Assembly (NCBI GenBank): GCA_963726775.1
Contig: CAVSDL010000001.1
Span: forward strand, 124,001 to 188,000
From: CAIWHR01 sp963726775
GTDB taxonomy: Bacteria > Pseudomonadota > Gammaproteobacteria > Burkholderiales > Casimicrobiaceae
DNA: 64,000 nt
Reading direction: 5' to 3'
Shown piece by piece: positions 14,651 through 25,729 of the stretch (its first letter is position 1; each line of letters opens with the position of its first letter). Below the pieces are notes generated by a model. It made no database searches, was not told where the DNA came from, and saw nothing but the letters and a program-made list of their open reading frames with translations. The position numbers and the translations under genes were made by a program.

Positions 14651-17166
14651 TGCACGCAACGCGCGAGTTCCCTCCCAAGGCGTCGACGAAAAGGGATTCT
14701 TCGCAGTCGCATACGTTGTACTGGCCGATCCCTCCGTTCTACCGGCGCAACGCCCAAGCGGCGAAGAGCGTTGGAAGACCCTGCAGCGTCGAGTACCTGG
14801 ACGGAACCACGCTGGCCGGTGAGTTGATTACGTTCGCTCCCGGCTCCGGAACGGTGAAGATCCGGCCGCCGGGACCGGGAGTTGCGCAGGCGATCGATCT
14901 TGCGCTGGTTCGCGTCATCAAGCGCATCGATCCCATCGACCTGCGTCCGGATGGGGGCGCGCTGCGCGGCATCGGCGCGACCGAAAGCAAGGTCACCGGC
15001 GACAAGAACTTCAGCGTCCGCTACTCGGATGGGGTCGAATTGACAGGACGGACGCGGGGCTGGGTCAAGGAGCACGCCGGCCTGTTCCTCTTTGTCATCG
15101 AAGCCGCGGGCGCGTTGCCGGTGCGCTACTTCATCCCGACCCGCGTGCTCGGCGACGCCAAGATCGGACCGCCGCTCGGGGAGGCGCTTGCCGCCAAGCA
15201 GCTGATCTCCGGTGAAACGCTCACGGCAGCCCTTGCCAAGCAGGCGGCCCTTCGCCGTGAACCGCTGGGGCAGTCTCTGCAGGATCGCGCGCTGGTCACG
15301 CACGAAGAGCTGGAAAAAGCGGTTCGCAAGCAACAGCGCAAACCCAACGTGCGATTGGGAAAACTGCTTCTCGATGCGGGCTTGATAACCCAGGAGCAGC
15401 TCGATTCGGCGCTGGCGGCGCAGCTGGAAAAGCGCGGGCGCCAACTGGGCGAAATCCTGATCGAGATGGGCGCGGTTACGCGCTCGCAGGTGCAGACCGC
15501 TCTGGCCGACAAGCTTGGCATTCCGATGGTCAACGTCAGGAAGTTCAAGGTCGATCCATCGGCTCTGCAACTGGTGCCGGGGCCGACGGCGTTCCGGTAC
15601 CAGGCGTTGCCCCTGCTGCGGCTCGACAGTTCGCTCGTGATCGCAACGGAGAACCCGCTTGCGCTCGACATCTCGAACGAGTTGCGATTCGCCACCGGTC
15701 TCAAGATCCTGGCGGTGATGGCCGACGCCGTTGAGTTGAAGGCGCGGATCGCGAAGGAGTACGGCGACCTCGATGCCGGCGCGATCGCCGCGGATTTCGA
15801 GGCGACGGCCCTGAGCGCGCGAGAGCTCTCGGCGCGCGGGGATCCGTCCAAGGCGAGCGTCGAGGATCTCGCCAACCAGCTCGCCCGCGAGGCCCCCGGG
15901 GCGCCGGAAGGTCGCCACGAAGCCGAAACCGACTCACGCGTCACCGACAGCGCCCTGGTCAAGCTCGTGAACAAGGTCATCGTCGATGCCTACGGGCAAG
16001 GCGCCTCCGACATTCACATCGAGACCAATCCCGGCACACGCCCGACCCGCATTCGCTTCCGCAAGGACGGTCGACTTCAGAATTACCTGGAGCTGGAGCC
16101 GAGCTACCGCAATGCCCTGCTCTCGCGCATCAAGATCATGGCCAATCTGGACATATCGGAGCGACGGCGCGCGCAGGACGGCAAGATCGATTTCGGGCGC
16201 TTCGGGCCGCTACGGATCGAATTGCGGGTCGCGGTCATGCCCACGGCCAACGGTCTCGAGGATATCGTCCTGCGCATCCTGGGCGGGAGCGAGCCGCTGC
16301 CGCTCGAAAAACTGGCGCTGTCGGAGCGGAACCTCGCGGAAATCAGGAAGATGGTGACTCGAAGCTTCGGCATCATCCTGGTATGCGGTCCGACCGGCTC
16401 GGGAAAGACGACGACGCTCCATTCGCTGCTCAGGTACATCAATCAGCCCGAAATCAAGATCTGGACTGCCGAGGATCCGATCGAGATCACGCAGGCTGGC
16501 CTGCGGCAGGTCCAGATCAATTCCAAGATCGACTGGACGTTCGCCGCGGCGATGCGCGCTTTCCTGCGCGCCGATCCCGACGTCATCATGGTCGGCGAAA
16601 TGCGCGATCAGGAAACGGCGAGGATCGGAGTCGAGGCTTCGCTGACCGGGCACCTCATCTTTTCCACGCTCCATACGAACAGCGCCGCGGAGAGCATCGT
16701 GCGACTCCTGGACATGGGCCTCGACCAGTTCACGTTTGCCGATGCCTTGATCGGAATTCTCGCGCAGCGTCTGGCCCGTCGGCTATGCCCGCGATGCAAG
16801 AAATCGCACGCCGCGACCGGCGTCGAGATCGACGAGCTCGCCGCGGAACATTGTCTCGACAGCACGATCGACCGTGCCGCAGTGATCGACGAATGGAAGC
16901 GCAAATTCGGCAACGACGGCAAACTGATGCTGCACGAGCCCGTGGGATGCGAAAATTGCAGCAACGGGTACGCGGGCCGGGTCGGCATACATGAGTTGCT
17001 CGTCGCGACGCCGGCCATCAAGCACCTGATACACGCGCGCGCCCAGGTAAAACAGCTCGTGGAGGTGGCGTCGGGCGAAGGCACCCTGCTGCTCCGCCAG
17101 GATGCCATCGAGAAGGTGTGGCAGGGCCATCTCGACCTCGCCAGCGCGCGCGCCGCGTACTACTGA
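14641..17166 (+). CDS. GspE/PilB-type ATPase with four MshEN c-di-GMP-binding repeats
   Basis: 841 residues, against about 570 for a standard GspE or PilB. Residues 50-95 and 126-170 are two related copies of a small beta-rich module (V-x-Y-x-D-G-x-x-L-x-G). Residues 178-291 hold four MshEN-type motifs. The remainder is a complete traffic ATPase: Walker A GPTGSGKT (583-590), Asp-rich LRADPDVIMVGEMRD (642-656), His box HLIFSTLHTN (671-680) and a zinc site CPRC (716-719) / CENC (770-773). Such ATPases power type IV pilus or type II secretion assembly from the cytoplasm. MshEN domains of MshE and PilB homologues bind c-di-GMP. No pilin, PilC or secretin gene lies in the window, so it presumably serves machinery encoded elsewhere. 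The start overlaps the cyclase stop by 10 bp. Confidence 0.9.
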   Translation: MSIVHATREFPPKASTKRDSSQSHTLYWPIPPFYRRNAQAAKSVGRPCSVEYLDGTTLAGELITFAPGSGTVKIRPPGPGVAQAIDLALVRVIKRIDPIDLRPDGGALRGIGATESKVTGDKNFSVRYSDGVELTGRTRGWVKEHAGLFLFVIEAAGALPVRYFIPTRVLGDAKIGPPLGEALAAKQLISGETLTAALAKQAALRREPLGQSLQDRALVTHEELEKAVRKQQRKPNVRLGKLLLDAGLITQEQLDSALAAQLEKRGRQLGEILIEMGAVTRSQVQTALADKLGIPMVNVRKFKVDPSALQLVPGPTAFRYQALPLLRLDSSLVIATENPLALDISNELRFATGLKILAVMADAVELKARIAKEYGDLDAGAIAADFEATALSARELSARGDPSKASVEDLANQLAREAPGAPEGRHEAETDSRVTDSALVKLVNKVIVDAYGQGASDIHIETNPGTRPTRIRFRKDGRLQNYLELEPSYRNALLSRIKIMANLDISERRRAQDGKIDFGRFGPLRIELRVAVMPTANGLEDIVLRILGGSEPLPLEKLALSERNLAEIRKMVTRSFGIILVCGPTGSGKTTTLHSLLRYINQPEIKIWTAEDPIEITQAGLRQVQINSKIDWTFAAAMRAFLRADPDVIMVGEMRDQETARIGVEASLTGHLIFSTLHTNSAAESIVRLLDMGLDQFTFADALIGILAQRLARRLCPRCKKSHAATGVEIDELAAEHCLDSTIDRAAVIDEWKRKFGNDGKLMLHEPVGCENCSNGYAGRVGIHELLVATPAIKHLIHARAQVKQLVEVASGEGTLLLRQDAIEKVWQGHLDLASARAAYY
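15172..15513 (+). repeat. Array of four 30-residue MshEN motif repeats inside the ATPase gene
   Basis: Codons 178-291 encode four copies of the pattern xLGxxLxxxxLIxxxxLxxAL-xxQ, starting at residues 178, 208, 238 and 268, exactly 30 residues apart. The third copy (RLGKLLLDAGLIT...) is closest to the published c-di-GMP-binding consensus; the second is the most diverged (PLGQSLQDRALVT...). A canonical MshEN domain has two such motifs, so this may be a doubled receptor. Confidence 0.75.
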
Positions 17167-17168
17167 CG

Positions 17169-17399
17169 TCACGGGCTGGGTCGCGACCGGATGCCCTGAC
17201 CGGCGCTGCCCGATCCGCAGGGAGCGCGGAATCGCTCGACGATCGCGCTGCCGATCGAGGCGTGGCTCGCTTCGGGTGTCGGGCTTCCGCCGACGACGTA
17301 TACCGCGTCACAGAAGATGACTGCGCGCGCGAAATTGCGCGGCATCGGCATCGGCGCCCGCCGTTCCCACGTGCCGTCGCGGTTCGGCGAGATTCCTCC
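17169..17399 (-). pseudogene. Kelch-repeat protein 3' remnant
   Basis: The minus-strand frame ending at 17169 contains one recognisable kelch blade (TWERRAPMPMPRNFARA, then VYVVGGSPTPEASHAS) and finishes with the C-terminal SAIVERF typical of such propellers. A kelch propeller needs five to seven blades, and only the last survives. The stop lies 2 bp from the stop of the convergent ATPase gene. I infer the 3' relic of a deleted gene, but a very short intact ORF starting at 17486 cannot be excluded. Confidence 0.45.
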
Positions 17400-17614
17400 G
17401 CGGAGGCACGGATGCAGCGCGTCGCCGCGCGCAGCGAAATGATCGGTGTTGCAAGTCGACGCGCAACTCGACCCACACATCTCCAAGCGGCGAGGGTCGC
17501 GGTAAAGATGCGTATGCTACGAAGCATCAACGACCCGTCGGAAATTCTTACAGGCACCGGCGCACATTCGAAAGTCCAACTCTCATGTCCTTGTTTCATT
17601 GGATCATATTCGTT

Positions 17615-17630
17615 TGGCACGAGGCGTGCG
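17615..17630 (+). promoter_or_regulatory. Sigma-54 (RpoN) -24/-12 promoter candidate
   Basis: TGGCACGAGGCGTGCG matches the sigma-54 consensus TGGCACG-N4-TTGC with the essential GG and GC exactly 10 bp apart (GG 17616-17617, GC 17628-17629). The predicted start near 17641 gives a leader of about 27 nt containing the ribosome-binding site of the PEP-CTERM gene. Sigma-54 together with the PrsK/PrsR pair has been reported to control PEP-CTERM genes in floc-forming betaproteobacteria, which fits the context. Confidence 0.6.
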
Positions 17631-17667
17631 TCTAATTGTCGCGTCGAACCTTTGGAGAGAACTTCCC

Positions 17668-18327
17668 ATGCTCTACCGAGTCATCTTGTCCGCCACAATA
17701 CTTGGCGCTACCGCAATGATCACCGGACTGTCGTCAGCTGCACAGGCCAGCATCATCAGTTTTCAGTCCCGGTTTGCAAGCGGCCCGTTATTTGTCGACG
17801 CCAATGGCGCGCAAAGCGCGGTCGAGGGCCTGACCGCCTTCGGCCCGAGCTCGGGCTATTGCGATGCCGCACCCGCTGCCTGGGACGGGTTGTCGAATAT
17901 GGTCACCTGCGGTGGTTCTGGCGCGGACATTGCATTCGACATCACGGCCACCTTTGGCGTGTCTGCGGCGCAAGCGGGCACCTGGAGTTTTCGTGTCGGT
18001 CCTGACTTCGGATTGGGAGGGGCTCTGTTCCTCGATGGTGTGGCGGTTGATTTCCGATCCACCGACATGTGGTGGAATGGCAGCTACGCCGACCCGACCC
18101 AGATCCTGGTGGCCACGGCGATCCTGAGTGCCGGCAATCATCTGCTCGAGGCCTACGGCGTTGAACTCTGCTGCGATGGCCCTCAGCAAGCTCAGTTCTT
18201 CGCACCAAGCTCCACGGGCTTCGTGACCTTTGGCACGGGCGACGGACTCGACGTGCCGGAGCCCGCCACGCTGGCGCTTCTCGGACTCGGTCTCGCCGGT
18301 CTCGGCTTCTCGCGCCGCAAGCAGTAA
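17668..18327 (+). CDS. PEP-CTERM sorting-signal protein
   Basis: 219-residue exported protein. The N-terminal signal peptide runs to about AAQA (residues 24-28). A beta-rich body of unknown fold contains four Cys (GYCDAA, VTCGG, ELCCD). The C-terminus has the tripartite exosortase signal VPEPATLALLGLGLAGLGF followed by SRRKQ. PEP-CTERM proteins are cut by exosortase (EpsH/XrtA) and displayed with exopolysaccharide; no exosortase lies in the window. The ATG at 17668 has a strong GGAGAG ribosome-binding site. It stands alone between its own sigma-54 promoter candidate and terminator. Confidence 0.9.
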   Translation: MLYRVILSATILGATAMITGLSSAAQASIISFQSRFASGPLFVDANGAQSAVEGLTAFGPSSGYCDAAPAAWDGLSNMVTCGGSGADIAFDITATFGVSAAQAGTWSFRVGPDFGLGGALFLDGVAVDFRSTDMWWNGSYADPTQILVATAILSAGNHLLEAYGVELCCDGPQQAQFFAPSSTGFVTFGTGDGLDVPEPATLALLGLGLAGLGFSRRKQ

Positions 18328-18346
18328 CGAATTCGACGGCCGCGCA

Positions 18347-18375
18347 GGCCCCGCTCCGGCGGGGCTTGTTGTTTG
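18347..18375 (+). terminator. Rho-independent terminator of the PEP-CTERM gene
   Basis: A 7-bp GC stem (GCCCCGC 18348-18354, GCGGGGC 18359-18365) with a TCCG loop is followed by TTGTTGTTTG, 20 bp after the stop codon. Confidence 0.75.
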
Positions 18376-18383
18376 TGGCGACG

Positions 18384-18417
18384 GAAAGAAGGACGGCCCC
18401 GCGTGGGGGCCGTCCTT
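18384..18417 (-). terminator. Rho-independent terminator of ssrA
   Basis: A 12-bp perfect stem (18389-18400 with 18406-18417) and 5-nt loop start 9 nt after the tmRNA CCA end. On the minus strand the stem is followed by CTTTCC. It stands back-to-back with the PEP-CTERM terminator. Confidence 0.75.
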
Positions 18418-18425
18418 CCTTGGTC

Positions 18426-18792
18426 TGGTGGAGGTGGCGAGAATCGAACTCGCGTCCGGAAGCACTCCGCAGTCAGGACTACATGCTTAGTCGCGTCAAC
18501 TGGATCTCGCCCCATCGCCGCCGGCGGACAGGCTGCGGCAGGGCCAGTCACCTTGCTTTGACGCCTCGCCCAAGTGACCCGGGCGGACGCGATCGCTCGG
18601 AATGTCCTCGCTGTGACAGTTACATCACCCGGGCTGAGCGCCGCCCGGTGCGAGGTCCGGCGGGATTAAGCCGCCAGAGCGTACGTTTGGTCGTTCGCAG
18701 TTAAGTTTGCGAGTGCAGTAGGATTTACGAGGACCTGCGCCTCGGCATGCCCCAAGCTGCTTTGCAACCCCCGTCGAAACCAGTTCACCCCC
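18426..18792 (-). ncRNA. ssrA: Transfer-messenger RNA (tmRNA)
   Basis: Reading the minus strand, the gene begins GGGGGTGAACTGGTTTCGAC and ends TTCGATTCTCGCCACCTCCACCA-like, with the 5' GGGGGTG pairing to the 3' CACCTCC before A-CCA, a classic tmRNA acceptor stem. Length is 367 nt (E. coli 363). The tag frame lies at 18666-18710 and encodes ANLTANDQTYALAA then TAA if translation resumes at the GCA at 18710-18708; resumption at the inner GCG would give the ordinary 10-residue ANDQTYALAA. CCA is encoded. It rescues stalled ribosomes with SmpB, whose gene is not in the window. Confidence 0.95.
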
Positions 18793-18963
18793 GGTAATCG
18801 TCGTGGACCGGCGCGAAAACCCTGCCGCCGGTGCAATGCGCTGAGATTCACATGATACCACCGGGCGTCCGATCAGCATCCGCGCGGACCCGGAGTCACA
18901 GGTACTACATGGGGTAAACTCGAACGGTTACAACGTCACTCGCCTGCAATCGTCGCAAGTTAG

Positions 18964-20430
18964 ATGCGAACCCCCGTACCCATCGTTCCCGTGATCCTAT
19001 CCGGAGGCACCGGCACGCGCCTGTGGCCGTTGTCGCGCGAAACCGCGCCGAAACCTTCGATGCCGCTCCCCGACGGGGAGACGCTGCTCGCGAAAACGGC
19101 GGCGCGCGCGCTCGCGCTGCCCGGCGTGATGGCGCTCGTCACGGTCACCAACCGCGACCACTATTTCCAGACCAAGGACATCTACGCGGGCCTCGGAGGT
19201 CGACTGCAGGAACGTTCCGTGTTCCTGCTCGAACCGTTCGGCCGCAACACCGCGCCGGCCGTCGCACTCGCCGCGCTTCACGTTCAGGCGCGCTACGGCA
19301 AGGACGCCGTGATGCTGGTGCTTGCTGCCGACCACCTGATCCGCGATCAGTCCGCCTACACCGAGGCGGTGACGCGCGCCGCCGCGCTGGCCCGCGACGG
19401 GGCATTGGTTACATTCGGAATCAAGCCCACGCATCCCGAGACGGGCTACGGCTACATCGCTTACGGCGACGAGGTCGGCACGGGCACGCCACCGACCTTC
19501 CGCGCACAACGGTTCGTCGAGAAGCCGCCTTTCGACAAGGCGCAGGAATATCTGACCGCCGGCAGCTGCGCCTGGAACTCCGGCATGTTCTGTTTCACGC
19601 CGGCCGCGATACTTGCCGCGTTCGCGTCGCATGCGCCGGCGGTGCTCGACGCCGTCCGCCCGATTGCGCTGGCGCTCGCGGCAAAGAGCGACGCCACGAT
19701 GCTCGAGATCGACGCCACGCTTTTCGCCGGCGTGCCGAACGTTTCGCTCGACTATGCGGTGATGGAGAAAGCCGCCGCCGCCGGCAATGTCATCGTCGTG
19801 CGAGGTACCTTCGACTGGAACGACGTCGGTTCGTGGCAGGCGATTTCCGAGCTGTCGCCACCGGACGACCTCGGAAACCGCGGCCACGGCGAGCGCGTGA
19901 CGATCGCAACGCGCGATACCTATGTCCACGCCGGAGACCGCGTCGTGGCGACCGTCGGCGTCGAGAACCTCTTCATCATCGATACCGCCGACGCCGTGCT
20001 CGTCGCGCACCGCGATCATCTGCAACGCGTGCGGGAAGTCGTCGACGAGCTGAAGGCGCGGGGCCACGACGCGTACCGGATGCACAAGACCGTCATGCGG
20101 CCCTGGGGCGCGTTTACGGTACTGGAGGAAGGCCACCATTTCAAGATCAAGCGAATCGAAGTGAAGCCCGGCGCCGCACTTTCGTTGCAGCTCCACCATC
20201 GCCGCAGCGAGCATTGGGTCGTCGTGGGCGGAACCGCCAACGTTACCCGCGGCGACGAGACCTACGTCGTCAATGCCAACGAGTCCACGTTCATCCCCGT
20301 CGAAACCCGGCATCGTCTCGAGAACGCCGGCAGCGAGCCCTTGGTGATGATAGAGGTGCAGTGCGGCGACTACGTCGGCGAGGACGACATCGTCCGCTTC
20401 GACGATCGCTACGGCCGGGCACGCGGATGA
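18964..20430 (+). CDS. manC: Mannose-1-phosphate guanylyltransferase / mannose-6-phosphate isomerase
   Basis: 488-residue bifunctional enzyme of GDP-mannose synthesis (ManC/AlgA/CpsB type). The N-terminal nucleotidyltransferase domain has GGTGTRLWPLSRETAPKP and the FVEKP motif. The C-terminal cupin domain carries the isomerase/pyrophosphorylase signatures RPWGAFTVLEE and LQLHHRRSEHWVVV. GDP-mannose feeds exopolysaccharide, LPS or other mannosylated products, compatible with the PEP-CTERM gene nearby. The start ATG at 18964 directly precedes the conserved N-terminus; its ribosome-binding site is poor. It converges on the YdcH gene with a 37-bp gap. Confidence 0.93.
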   Translation: MRTPVPIVPVILSGGTGTRLWPLSRETAPKPSMPLPDGETLLAKTAARALALPGVMALVTVTNRDHYFQTKDIYAGLGGRLQERSVFLLEPFGRNTAPAVALAALHVQARYGKDAVMLVLAADHLIRDQSAYTEAVTRAAALARDGALVTFGIKPTHPETGYGYIAYGDEVGTGTPPTFRAQRFVEKPPFDKAQEYLTAGSCAWNSGMFCFTPAAILAAFASHAPAVLDAVRPIALALAAKSDATMLEIDATLFAGVPNVSLDYAVMEKAAAAGNVIVVRGTFDWNDVGSWQAISELSPPDDLGNRGHGERVTIATRDTYVHAGDRVVATVGVENLFIIDTADAVLVAHRDHLQRVREVVDELKARGHDAYRMHKTVMRPWGAFTVLEEGHHFKIKRIEVKPGAALSLQLHHRRSEHWVVVGGTANVTRGDETYVVNANESTFIPVETRHRLENAGSEPLVMIEVQCGDYVGEDDIVRFDDRYGRARG

Positions 20431-20467
20431 CCGCGCGTGCGCCGAGGGCAGGTTCGCGCTGACACCA

Positions 20468-20686
20468 TCAGGCAAGAATGTCCGGATCGAGCTGCCGCTG
20501 GAGCCGTGCGATCTGATCCTTCAGCAGCAACTTGCGGCGCTTCAGCCGCTTCAACTGCAGCTCGTCGTGCGTCGGCGCGCCGGCCAGGCGGTGGATGACG
20601 CCATCGAGATCGCGGTGCTCGAGCGTCAGCTGCGCCAGACGCTCCATGAGCGCTACGCGATCCGCGTTGCCGATGCCGTTCGTCAT
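20468..20686 (-). CDS. YdcH family (DUF465) small helical protein
   Basis: 72-residue, highly charged, fully helical protein matching the YdcH/DUF465 family: LMERLAQLTLEHRDLDGVIHRL followed by LKRLKRRKLLLKDQIARLQ. Members form short antiparallel coiled coils and have no settled function. The ATG at 20686 follows a GAGGACC ribosome-binding site. It is divergent from mfd. Confidence 0.85.
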   Translation of the reverse strand: MTNGIGNADRVALMERLAQLTLEHRDLDGVIHRLAGAPTHDELQLKRLKRRKLLLKDQIARLQRQLDPDILA

Positions 20687-20892
20687 CGGTCCTCGAGCGC
20701 CTCGGTCATCAATCCGTCGCCGCCATTGACGGCAGCGAATTCAGGTTCGCACCGCGCGGTGCCGAGGCGGGGAAAGACACCGTGAGATTATCGCACGCAT
20801 TCGAATACTCGCTTTCGTCGTGGCACTGGCGGCGAGACGCCTCGGGCGGATCGAACAATGGTCTTGGCTGTCCGTGGTCGACCGCCGCCGCG

Positions 20893-20898
20893 TATAAT
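20893..20898 (+). promoter_or_regulatory. Consensus -10 hexamer (TATAAT) upstream of mfd
   Basis: A perfect TATAAT, unusual in this GC-rich sequence, lies upstream of mfd. No good -35 is found at 16-18 bp. Transcription would start near 20905. Confidence 0.4.
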
Positions 20899-21044
20899 CC
20901 GCGCTCGATTGAGAATTGCACTTGCCGCAGGCCACACCCACCGCCGGGACGGCGGCTACGGCGACCACCGCGTCGTCGGACGCAAACGTCGCCGCCACTA
21001 GCGCCGCCGCGCCCGCGGTTCCAACCGTCGCCGCGACCATTTCA

Positions 21045-24554
<3,510 letters not shown>

Positions 24555-24561
24555 TCCGACG

Positions 24562-25503
24562 ATGACCGCCAGCCGCTTCCCGCCGCAGCTCCACGTCTTC
24601 GTTCGCGACTGGCTGTCGTCGAACAACATCCTGCTGAAGAGCCGCGACGGCCATGTGCTCATCGACACCGGCTATGTCCGGCACGCGCCGTTGACACTGG
24701 CCCTCCTCGCATCGGCGCGCGGCATCGGCAACGAATCGCTCGCCTGGATCGTCAACACGCACTGCCATTCGGATCACATCGGCGGCAATGCCGCGATCGC
24801 GCGGCGGTACGATTGTCCGATTGCCGTGCCCGAGGGCGAGGCTCCGCTTGTCGAGCGGTGGGACCAGAAGGCGTTGCTCTACGATTACTGCGACCAGCTG
24901 GCCGACCGCTTCGGCGTGGATCAGTCGCTTGTTCCGAACACGACGCACATCTGGGGCGATCTCGAATGGCGCGCACTCGCGGCGCCGGGCCACGACATGG
25001 GCGCACTGATCTTCTACAATGCCGAGCACAGGATCCTGGTTACCGGCGACGCGCTGTGGGAGCACGGCTTCGGTCTGGTGATGCCACCGGAAGTCGATCC
25101 GCAGGCGCTGCCGGCAACGCGGGCGACGCTCGAGGCGATCGCCCGCCTCGATGTTCTGGTCGTAATTCCGGGCCACGGCGAGCCGTTCACGGATATCGGC
25201 GCAGCGCTCGAACGCGCGCTCCGCCGCATCGAGGCATTCGAGGCCGACCCGATGCGGACGGTCCGGCATGTGCTGAAAGCGCTGCTGGCGTTCACGCTGC
25301 TCGACCGGCAGCGGCTGCCGCTTGCCGATCTGCCGGCATACGTCGGTCGAGTCGGCATCTACCGCGACTTCAACGCGCGCTTCTTCCGGCTTCCGCCTGT
25401 CGACCTCGCGGCGTGGCTGGTCGGCGAACTGAAGAAGGCCGGCGCAGTCGACGTGCGTGGCGGCGATCTCGTTCCAGTGGCGCGCGGTCCCGCCGCCGGT
25501 TGA
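24562..25503 (+). CDS. MBL-fold metallo-hydrolase
   Basis: 313-residue cytoplasmic metallo-beta-lactamase-fold enzyme. The zinc motif is HCHSDHIGG (the HxHxDH signature), with a further metal ligand in APGHDMG, the bridging Asp in VTGDALWE, and the final His in IPGHGEPF. The C-terminal 100 residues are helical, as in group II/glyoxalase-like hydrolases. The substrate is unknown; thioester or lactone hydrolysis are typical of relatives. It starts 7 bp after mfd and is probably co-transcribed. Confidence 0.88.
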   Translation: MTASRFPPQLHVFVRDWLSSNNILLKSRDGHVLIDTGYVRHAPLTLALLASARGIGNESLAWIVNTHCHSDHIGGNAAIARRYDCPIAVPEGEAPLVERWDQKALLYDYCDQLADRFGVDQSLVPNTTHIWGDLEWRALAAPGHDMGALIFYNAEHRILVTGDALWEHGFGLVMPPEVDPQALPATRATLEAIARLDVLVVIPGHGEPFTDIGAALERALRRIEAFEADPMRTVRHVLKALLAFTLLDRQRLPLADLPAYVGRVGIYRDFNARFFRLPPVDLAAWLVGELKKAGAVDVRGGDLVPVARGPAAG

Positions 25504-25729
25504 TTCCGGGTCTTCGAGAACGGAGCCCATCCCGCACGCAATGTAGGGAACCTTGTGGCCCCGCAGCGGTCCGATGGGCTGATCGATCACGGGGATCAGC
25601 CACCCGATCGGCCGGGTTGGGCCGCCGTGGAACACAGCGTATATTTCCCCTGTTTACCGGCTCGATGCCAAGCCTTGTGCGCGGCCGTCCGAACGATCGA
25701 ACCCCCACCCTCATCGCCACCAGGTACGC

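Noticed and set aside
25504..25729. Minus-strand frame with GWLIPVIDQPIGPLRG and VPYIACGMGSVLEDPE between the MBL and membrane-protein genes
   Set aside because: It looks protein-like but matches no family I can name and runs into the antisense of the MBL gene. Possibly another relic; not supportable.
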